55,169 nucleotides of DNA from Cytophagales bacterium (GTDB lineage: Bacteria; Bacteroidota; Bacteroidia; Cytophagales; Spirosomataceae), in NCBI GenBank assembly GCA_004292855.1, contig RDXN01000067.1, forward strand, positions 1 through 55,169, written 5' to 3'. Shown here piece by piece: positions 49,206-55,169 of the stretch (its first letter is position 1; each line of letters begins with the position of its first letter). The position numbers were made by a program, and so were the translations under genes. A model generated the notes under the pieces. That model was not told where the DNA came from. It ran no database searches and was given only the letters and a program-made list of their open reading frames with translations.

Positions 49206-49724
49206 TCAATTTCTCTCCGGCATTGCCAAATAAGCTGCGCCAACAAGTGCCACGAGCAACAGGACGCCCGCTATCTCGAACGGCACCAGATACTCGGCCA
49301 TCAACTGTCGACCAATTGTATCGACGGTGGTTTGGTACTTGGCCGCGCGGTTTAACAGCACAAAGTTGCCTTGCCGTAACATCTGAAACAACACCGCAAA
49401 CATGCTCCCAGCCAGCAACACCGGCCACAGCCACGCCCGGTGATTGGTGAGCACCGCGTTTGGTTTTTGATTACTTCGGTTCAATGGGTCGGTTTTATGC
49501 GTAAGCATCACGCCAAACACAATCAGTACCAGAACGCCACCCACATAAATCATGATTTGAGCCACGGCCAGAAAATCCGCGCTCGATAGTACAAACAAAG
49601 CTGCTACGCCCAACAGGGTCAGCAACAGAAAGAATGCTGAATAGAGTACGTTGCGCGTGAGCAACAAGGCCAACGCCCCCCCAATGGCTAATACCGAGAA
49701 CAAAATCACAACGGCCTGTATCAC
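49206..49724 (-). CDS. nuoJ: NADH-quinone oxidoreductase subunit J
   Basis: A 172-residue complex I subunit with four or five membrane helices and the conserved QIMIYVGGVLVLIVFGVML segment. It overlaps nuoI by 4 bp. All family elements look intact. Confidence 0.94.
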   Translation of the reverse strand: MIQAVVILFSVLAIGGALALLLTRNVLYSAFFLLLTLLGVAALFVLSSADFLAVAQIMIYVGGVLVLIVFGVMLTHKTDPLNRSNQKPNAVLTNHRAWLWPVLLAGSMFAVLFQMLRQGNFVLLNRAAKYQTTVDTIGRQLMAEYLVPFEIAGVLLLVALVGAAYLAMPERN

Positions 49725-50776
49725 GGATTCTTCGGTTTCATAGTTGGACGAAACGCCGGTTTCGGTTTGGGTGGGGCCGGTTCTTCAGGCAACTCAGCCT
49801 TTGACTCTTCCAACTTTTGCTCAATAGCAGGGTTCGGGGCCGCAGCTTCAGAATCGGCTAACTTCGGCTTCATCGTAGGTCGGAACGGAGCCTTTGGCTT
49901 GGCAGGAACAGGTTTGGCCTCTTCTGCGGCTGTAGGCTGCACGGTATGCTCCTCCTGCGTTTGAGGGTCGGTGCCCGACATAACTACAGCAGGCGATGCC
50001 TCAGCAGCGGGCCGGTCCACCTCGGCATGAACCGGCGCAACCCCCGGCGTATCAGTCGCCATCGTCACCTTCTCGGCGGGTTTTGGCTTCGCCGTTGGCC
50101 GAAAAACGGGCCCGGGGTTGCGCCCAACCTTGGGGGCGGCCGGAGCAATAGTTTGGGATTCGTCGGTTTTTGGGACCGGAACGGATGCCGGAGCAGTTGG
50201 CTTGGCTACCTGTTGTGCTTTTTGAGCGGCCTTTTCGGCCACGAACTGTTCGTACAGGATTCGTTTTTCTTCGGCTTCGTCGGGGGTCAGGTTGGCAAAG
50301 CCGTAGGTCAGCTTACCTAATTCAAACTCACTATAGTCGAACTTCTTCTCCATCGTGAGGCACTCCGTTGGGCACACCACCGTGCAGAGACCGCAGTAGC
50401 AGCACTTGGCCATGTCGATGTCGAAGGTAGCCGCATACAACCGGATCGGTGAACCATCCGACGCTTTTCCAATTTCCTCCGTGGCTTTCACGGCATCAAT
50501 CGTAATGCAGTCAACAGGGCAAACCTTGGCGCACTTATCGCATACAATACAATCCTCGATCTCATTATGGAGCCGGTAGCGGCCATTGTCGGGAATCGGC
50601 AATTGCTCGTGCGGATACTGCACCGTAACGAGGCCCGTCTGTAGCTCGAAATAGTTATCGTTTGCAACGGCCAACGGTTTCCGGCGTTCAGTAGCCTGTC
50701 GCAGGTGCCGCATCGTAATGCGCAACCCCGCCAACGTCGTCCTGATCCCGTCCTGTATATCCTGAAAGTATGACAT
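49721..50776 (-). CDS. nuoI: NADH-quinone oxidoreductase subunit I with long Pro/Lys tail
   Basis: A 351-residue protein; NuoI is usually about 160-220. Residues 1-190 are a normal NuoI with two 4Fe-4S motifs, CIVCDKCAKVCPVDC and CCYCGLCTVVCPTEC, which pass electrons in the peripheral arm. The last 160 residues are a Pro/Ala/Lys/Glu low-complexity tail containing three FRPT(A/M)KPK repeats. Start ATG 50776 is preferred; a longer frame reads into a repeat. It lies 15 bp downstream of that element and overlaps nuoJ by 4 bp. Confidence 0.92.
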   Translation of the reverse strand: MSYFQDIQDGIRTTLAGLRITMRHLRQATERRKPLAVANDNYFELQTGLVTVQYPHEQLPIPDNGRYRLHNEIEDCIVCDKCAKVCPVDCITIDAVKATEEIGKASDGSPIRLYAATFDIDMAKCCYCGLCTVVCPTECLTMEKKFDYSEFELGKLTYGFANLTPDEAEEKRILYEQFVAEKAAQKAQQVAKPTAPASVPVPKTDESQTIAPAAPKVGRNPGPVFRPTAKPKPAEKVTMATDTPGVAPVHAEVDRPAAEASPAVVMSGTDPQTQEEHTVQPTAAEEAKPVPAKPKAPFRPTMKPKLADSEAAAPNPAIEQKLEESKAELPEEPAPPKPKPAFRPTMKPKNP

Positions 50777-50791
50777 TAAGTACGTTTTTAA

Positions 50792-50887
50792 GACACGGAG
50801 GACCACCAAGATGCACGGAGGGGCACAGAGAAAAATTCACAATAGAACCTCTGTGGTCCTCCGTGCATCTTGGTGGTCCTCTGTGTC
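50792..50887. repeat. Palindromic element, type F (GACACGGAGGACC)
   Basis: Arms at 50792-50830 and 50849-50887 are reverse complements across 39 bp with an 18-bp AT-rich loop; each begins GACACGGAGGACCACC on its strand. It separates the E1 dehydrogenase stop (50896) from nuoI. Confidence 0.85.
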
Positions 50888-50895
50888 CCAACTTT

Positions 50896-53304
50896 TCAGT
50901 AAAGCGCGGGGAACCGCTTTGGTTCCGCTTCGCGCATGATTTCGTAGACGGCATCAACTACATCTTCGGCGCTTGGCTTTGAGAAATAGTCACCATCGGA
51001 GCCGTAGGGAGGGCGGTGTGCCTGAGCCGTCAGCGTGCGTGGGGCCGAATCCAGATACCGATAACCTTGCTGAATCTCAACCACTTGCTGCATCATGTAC
51101 GCTGTTGTGCCGCCCGGAAAGTCCTCATCGGCAAACAACACTCGGTTCGTCTTCTTCACCGACTCTACGATCTGATGATGCACATCGAACGGCAATAGCG
51201 ACTGCACGTCGATCACCTCAATGCTAATACCAAGTGCATCAAGTTGAGCCGCCCCGTCCAACACGATCCGGCACATGGAACCGTAGGTCACCACGGTCAC
51301 GTCAGTGCCTTCGCGGAGGGTTTCAGGAACACCCAGCGGCACGCACATCTCGGCTAAGTTTTGCGGGAGTCGTTCTTTCAGGCGATAGCCGTTCAGGCAC
51401 TCAACCACGAGCGCGGGATCGTCGCTTTTGATGAGCGTGTTGTAGAACCCGGCGGCTTGGGTCATGTTGCGCGGCACCAGCACGTGCATACCCCGCAAGC
51501 TGTTGAGCATGGCCCCCATCGGCGACCCCGAGTGCCATATTCCTTCAAGCCGGTGGCCCCGCGTCCTGACAATCAACGGAGCTTTTTGGCCGCCTTTCGT
51601 ACGATACTGCAACGTGGCCAAATCGTCGGTAAGGGTAGCGAGGGCGTAGAAAATATAATCGAAATACTGAATCTCGGTAATGGGTCGTAAACCCCTCATC
51701 GCCAGCCCGATGCCTTGCCCGATAATGGTCGTTTCGCGAATACCCGTGTCCGTAACGCGCAGGTCGCTATATTTCTCCTGCAAGCCCGCAAAACCTTGGT
51801 TTACATCGCCAATGTGACCCACGTCCTCGCCCATCGCCACCACGCGTGGGTCGCGCCCAAACAGGTTATCAAAGTAGTGCTGCATCAGCAGGTAACCATC
51901 GACCATCGGCGCATCGTCGGCGTAGTTGGCCACCACACCCTGCACGTGCATGGGCGACTCAGGCGACTGACTATGAAGGTGCGAGTTGAATCGGTCGGCA
52001 TTGCCCTCCTGCGTACGATTTAGCCAGTTGAGCAATTCGGTACGGGCGGGGGTTGTTTCGCCCCGAAGTAGTTGCAGCGCACGCCGTACTGCCGTTGTTG
52101 CGTCGCGCCGGAGCAGGGGCACTGCCTTACGTACCTCCTCGCGAAGGGCCATCAATTGCGGAGCCTTCGGGTGGTTCCGGGCGGCTTTCTGCAACAACTC
52201 AACGGCCTCGTCGCGGTCGCCTTGTATCGACTCCTGATAGGCATTCCAGGCATCGGTTCGGGCTTGTTTTGCTACCTGCGCAGCTTCGCGCTCAATGGCT
52301 TCCAGTTCCTCGTCGGTTGCGTAGCCGTTTTGCAGAATCCACTGCCGGAAATGCTTATTGCAATCGTGGTGGGCTTCCCAGTCGAGCCGCTCCCGACTTT
52401 TATACCGCTCATGCGACCCCGACGATGAGTGGCCCTGCGGTTGCGTCATCTCCTGCACGTGTACCAGCACGGGCACGTGCTCCTCCCGGCATACGCGCGC
52501 AGCCTGCTGATAGGTTTCGATCAAAGCCACATAATCCCAGCCCTTCACGGTAAAAATTTCAAACCCTTTGTCGTAGCTGTCGCGCTGGAAACCAGCCATC
52601 GCCTTCGAGATGCTCGATTTGGTAGTCTGATATTCAACTGGCACAGAAATACCGTAGCCATCATCCCAAACAGACACCAACAATGGCACCTGCAACACCC
52701 CGGCGGCATTCATGGTCTCCCAAAACATTCCCTGCGAGGTTGATGCATCGCCAATGGTCGCAAAGGTCACCTCGTTGCCCTTGCGCGAGAAGCCCTCCAT
52801 CGGATGCAGATTTGCATTTTGCCGATATAGCTTCGAGGCATAGGCCAAACCCAACGAGCGCGGCATCTGCCCGGCGGTAGGTGCTAAATCACATACTGAG
52901 TTGTATTTGTCGGTTTGCGTGCGCCAAAGGCCCTGATGGTCGAGCCAACGGGTTGAAAAATGACCATTCATAGACCGCCCCGCCGTGTTGGGGTCGTGTT
53001 CGATGTCGGTATGGGCATATAATTGGGCAAAAAATTCCTGCCAACGCAGTTCGCCCAATGCAGCTACAAACGTTTGGTCGCGGTAGTATCCTGACCGAAA
53101 ATCGCCCCGTTCAAAGGCACGGGCGGCTGCTATCTGGGCTATTTCTTTGCCATCGCCGAAGATACCGAATTTGGCCCGCCCCCCCATTACATCGCGCCGA
53201 CCCAACAAACTTACCTGTCGGCTCTCGCAGGCAAGGCGGTAGTCGGATAGGATTTTTTCGCGAGTCAGCACATCGGCTGTGCGCACTTGTTCGTTTGCAA
53301 CCAC
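50896..53304 (-). CDS. Fused alpha-beta 2-oxoacid dehydrogenase E1
   Basis: An 802-residue thiamine diphosphate enzyme: the E1 alpha and beta subunits of a branched-chain 2-oxoacid or pyruvate dehydrogenase complex in one chain. Alpha half: YYRDQTFVAALG, GRSMNGHF, the ThDP/Mg motif IGDASTSQG...VSVWDDG, and PQGHSSSGSHERYKS. Beta half from about residue 480: GEDVGHIGDVNQGF, TDTGIRETTIIGQGIG, VRTRGHRLEG. A helical linker joins them. The GTG at 53304 is the best start seen. E2 and E3 are not nearby. Branched-chain type is favoured by the architecture. Confidence 0.9.
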   Translation of the reverse strand: MVANEQVRTADVLTREKILSDYRLACESRQVSLLGRRDVMGGRAKFGIFGDGKEIAQIAAARAFERGDFRSGYYRDQTFVAALGELRWQEFFAQLYAHTDIEHDPNTAGRSMNGHFSTRWLDHQGLWRTQTDKYNSVCDLAPTAGQMPRSLGLAYASKLYRQNANLHPMEGFSRKGNEVTFATIGDASTSQGMFWETMNAAGVLQVPLLVSVWDDGYGISVPVEYQTTKSSISKAMAGFQRDSYDKGFEIFTVKGWDYVALIETYQQAARVCREEHVPVLVHVQEMTQPQGHSSSGSHERYKSRERLDWEAHHDCNKHFRQWILQNGYATDEELEAIEREAAQVAKQARTDAWNAYQESIQGDRDEAVELLQKAARNHPKAPQLMALREEVRKAVPLLRRDATTAVRRALQLLRGETTPARTELLNWLNRTQEGNADRFNSHLHSQSPESPMHVQGVVANYADDAPMVDGYLLMQHYFDNLFGRDPRVVAMGEDVGHIGDVNQGFAGLQEKYSDLRVTDTGIRETTIIGQGIGLAMRGLRPITEIQYFDYIFYALATLTDDLATLQYRTKGGQKAPLIVRTRGHRLEGIWHSGSPMGAMLNSLRGMHVLVPRNMTQAAGFYNTLIKSDDPALVVECLNGYRLKERLPQNLAEMCVPLGVPETLREGTDVTVVTYGSMCRIVLDGAAQLDALGISIEVIDVQSLLPFDVHHQIVESVKKTNRVLFADEDFPGGTTAYMMQQVVEIQQGYRYLDSAPRTLTAQAHRPPYGSDGDYFSKPSAEDVVDAVYEIMREAEPKRFPALY

Positions 53305-53458
53305 AGGACGTTACGAAGTTAAAATGTGTTGAGATTCTTATTGATGAAGTGTATGGTGCGTTGCGAAAACGCGAAAGTAAAAATAATATAAAACGATACA
53401 GCTTTCAAAAAAACGATTTTTTACCTTTCTTTGTTAGGCTTTCGTCAGGTCCAGAAAA

Positions 53459-53491
53459 TTTGGCAGGCGTTTTGCCTTAGTTCTATTTTTG
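53459..53491 (+). promoter_or_regulatory. TTTG-N21-TAnnTTTG promoter of the DUF1573 gene
   Basis: TTTG at 53459-53462 and TATTTTTG at 53484-53491, 21 bp apart, 46 bp upstream of the ATG. Matches the Bacteroidota sigma-A promoter form. Confidence 0.6.
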
Positions 53492-53536
53492 ATGGTGTAA
53501 CAACCGAATATCCAAAACATAACGTACACAAGTCCA

Positions 53537-53977
53537 ATGAAAAAGTTTTTTTCACTATTCGTAGCCATGTTTGTACTCGTGGCAGTTGGTTACGCTCAGA
53601 AAGGCGTTGTCAAGTTTGAGCAGGAAACCCACGACTTTGGCAAAATTGAGCAAGGCAAACCTGCCACCTATGCGTTCAAGTTCAAGAACACTGGGAAAGA
53701 GCCAATTTTCATCTCCGATGCGGCTGCTTCATGCGGTTGCACCAAGCCAACCTGGACGAAAGAGGCTATCATGCCGGGTCAGACAGGCACCGTTTCGGCT
53801 ACGTACAACGCAGCAGCAATGGGCGGCTTCAACAAGTCGGTAACGGTAACAAGCAACGCCGAGACGCCAACCGTTGTTCTTTACCTGAAAGGTGAAGTGG
53901 TAACGAAAGAGGCCCTTGAAACTGCCGGTGCTAATGGCCCTAAAACGCCAGCCGACAAGAAGAAAGGAACAAAATAA
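53537..53977 (+). CDS. DUF1573 exported protein
   Basis: A 146-residue protein with a signal peptide (KKFFSLFVAMFVLVAVGYAQ) and a single Ig-like DUF1573 domain: FEQETHDFGKIEQGKPATYAFKFKNTG, SCGCTKPTW (two Cys), PGQTGTVSATYN, VTVTSNAETPTVVLYLKGEV, followed by a Lys/Pro-rich tail. DUF1573 domains are common in Bacteroidota exported proteins and ASPM-SPD-2-Hydin-like folds. Monocistronic with its own promoter and terminator. Confidence 0.9.
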   Translation: MKKFFSLFVAMFVLVAVGYAQKGVVKFEQETHDFGKIEQGKPATYAFKFKNTGKEPIFISDAAASCGCTKPTWTKEAIMPGQTGTVSATYNAAAMGGFNKSVTVTSNAETPTVVLYLKGEVVTKEALETAGANGPKTPADKKKGTK

Positions 53978-54021
53978 GACAGTATAGGTAACACGCAAGG
54001 GTTAATTGATCGCGTAGTGCC

Positions 54022-54057
54022 AAAAGGCATCTGGTTTTTACCGGATGCCTTTTTTTA
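54022..54057 (+). terminator. Terminator after the DUF1573 gene
   Basis: AAAAGGCATCTGGT pairs with ACCGGATGCC and runs into a seven-T tract. Confidence 0.85.
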
Positions 54058-54120
54058 TGACCGTTTCCCCCGTTCCGCAACCGTTCCTGTATAGAGCGGA
54101 TAACCGCACGATTCCCCCTA

Positions 54121-54128
54121 TACATTTG
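54121..54128 (+). promoter_or_regulatory. TAnnTTTG -7 element for the second SPFH gene
   Basis: TACATTTG lies 41 bp upstream of the ATG at 54169. No CTAA array precedes it, unlike the paralogue at 1866. Confidence 0.5.
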
Positions 54129-54168
54129 TTATGTTACTGAGCACTAATGCTCTTAGCCAAACAAATCC

Positions 54169-55074
54169 ATGTTCTTTTTAGTCCTCGGCATCTTCGCGCT
54201 TATTGCCGGATTCGCCATCAATACCCCCGCCCTAACGTTCTCGCGTTTCGCTCGTCCGGTAAAATTAATTGGTGTTGTTTTGATTATTCTGGGTCTCCTT
54301 TCCTCCAGCATCCGGCAGATCGACGCCGGGTCGGTTGGTGTACAAGGTCTATTTGGCGACGTACAAACCCGCGTTTTGGAAAGTGGTCTGAACTTTGTTA
54401 ACCCATTGGTTAATGTGACCGAATACGATATCAAAACCCAGAACTACACTATGTCGGCGGTGGCCGATGAAGGCGATAAAGCGGGTGATGATGCCATCCG
54501 GGTTCTGACCGCCGACGGTTTGCAGGTTGTTATCGACCTCACTTGCCTGTACAGGGTAACACCCTCCGAAGCGGCCAAAATTCACCGCGAAATCGGACCG
54601 GGTTATGTCGACAAGATCGTGCGGCCCATTACCCGCACTCGTATTCGCGACAACGCTGTGTATTACGAAGCCATCGCCCTGTATTCAACTAAGCGTGACG
54701 AGTTCCAAAACCGAATTTTCAAAGCGATTGAAAGCGATTTCAAAAAACGCGGCCTGATGCTGGAGCAATTGTTGGTACGTAATATTGAGCTACCGGCCTC
54801 AGTCCAGAAAACGATTGAATCGAAGATCAACGCTGAGCAGGAGAGCCAGAAAATGCAGTTCGTGTTGACCAAAGAGAAACAGGAAGCCGACCGCAAGCGC
54901 GTTGAAGCCCAGGGCATCGCCGACTACCAGAAGATTCTGTCGACAGGCCTTTCCGACAAACAGCTTCAATACGAGCAGATTAAGGCACAGAAAGAATTGG
55001 CAGCCTCCCCCAACACGAAAATTATTATCATGAATGGCCGGAGTAACGCGCCGTTACTGATTTCGGATAAGTAA
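54169..55074 (+). CDS. SPFH/prohibitin-family membrane protein
   Basis: A 301-residue SPFH protein. Two N-terminal membrane segments (residues about 3-18 and 33-48) precede the SPFH domain (DAGSVGVQGLFGDV, GLNFVNPLVNVTEYD, DGLQVVIDLTCLYRV). A long charged helix follows (AEQESQKMQFVLTKEKQEAD) and the chain ends in a KIIIMNGRSNAPLL strand. It resembles HflK/prohibitin proteins that ring membrane proteases or lipid domains. It is a paralogue of the SPFH lipoprotein at 1866-2654 but with membrane helices instead of a lipobox and different promoter control. Confidence 0.9.
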   Translation: MFFLVLGIFALIAGFAINTPALTFSRFARPVKLIGVVLIILGLLSSSIRQIDAGSVGVQGLFGDVQTRVLESGLNFVNPLVNVTEYDIKTQNYTMSAVADEGDKAGDDAIRVLTADGLQVVIDLTCLYRVTPSEAAKIHREIGPGYVDKIVRPITRTRIRDNAVYYEAIALYSTKRDEFQNRIFKAIESDFKKRGLMLEQLLVRNIELPASVQKTIESKINAEQESQKMQFVLTKEKQEADRKRVEAQGIADYQKILSTGLSDKQLQYEQIKAQKELAASPNTKIIIMNGRSNAPLLISDK

Positions 55075-55080
55075 CTGATG

Positions 55081-55169
55081 TTACGCCAAGGTCATTTCTG
55101 GATGTTGACTGAGTTGATTTTTGAGGACGGTCAGTTCGGCAAAAGCCGCTTGCATGGCTTTCAGGTACA
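55081..55169 (-). CDS. C-terminal end of an unidentified gene
   Basis: An open frame on the minus strand enters from the window edge and stops at 55081-55083. About 28 residues are visible (KAMQAAFAELTVLKNQLSQH in the middle), helical and amphipathic. It converges on the SPFH gene with 6 bp between stops. Too short to name. Confidence 0.5.
   Translation of the reverse strand, partial: YLKAMQAAFAELTVLKNQLSQHPEMTLA

Overview
The window reads as a chromosomal segment of a GC-rich Bacteroidota, most likely a cytophagal relative of Spirosoma/Rudanella/Fibrella (inferred, not proven). Supporting signs are a type IX secretion (T9SS) type B sorting domain, a giant SprB-repeat adhesin, TIG-repeat and other lipoproteins, promoters of the Bacteroidota TAnnTTTG type, few Shine-Dalgarno sites, and a fused RibBA. 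No tRNA, rRNA, CRISPR, insertion sequence or phage was seen.

Layout. 1-3.7 kb: the end of a histidine kinase, a lipoprotein, then three envelope genes (small membrane coiled-coil protein, SPFH lipoprotein, outer-membrane barrel). Each of these three is preceded by the same control region: four CTAA boxes exactly 11 bp apart, ending 15 bp before a TAnnTTTG element. This looks like an undescribed OmpR/PhoB-type regulon. 3.7-9 kb: an orphan PAS kinase, an AT-richer HicA-like two-gene module and a nine-repeat TIG lipoprotein. 9-13.3 kb: a Cys/Gly-tailed membrane protein and an operon of a T9SS cargo, YbaB and a glycosyltransferase. 13.4-20 kb: housekeeping genes ribBA, kynU, a TetR regulator, queG, grpE and dnaJ. 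20.2-26.9 kb: the 2216-residue SprB-repeat protein. 27-31.4 kb: the GlgE/maltokinase glucan operon with a PIN toxin-antitoxin pair embedded in it. 31.4-35.8 kb: stress and envelope genes (PspC, cold-shock protein, TM2), then an overlapping operon of an exported YidD-like protein with two paralogous TPR/membrane proteins, next to a LolA-like protein. 35.9-38.7 kb: mdh, then a decayed defence island (DUF1016 and vsr remnants, intact HNH nuclease). 39-43.7 kb: an acyl-CoA carboxylase beta subunit, a Kazal lipoprotein and a tightly overlapping hydrolase/thioesterase/DUF1338 operon. 43.8-48.9 kb: GH1-like, GMC oxidoreductase, its small subunit, SDR and a 2OG-Fe(II) oxygenase. 48.9-53.3 kb: an isolated nuoIJK block (NuoI with a long Pro/Lys tail) and a fused 2-oxoacid dehydrogenase E1. 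53.5-55.2 kb: a DUF1573 protein, a second SPFH protein and the end of one more gene.

A genome-scale theme is the density of palindromic intergenic elements: nine elements of at least five sequence types, plus a 27-bp tandem array. Some are nested inside one another, and one supplies both the C-terminus of one gene and the leader of the next. All functional names rest on reading motifs by eye; no database search was run.
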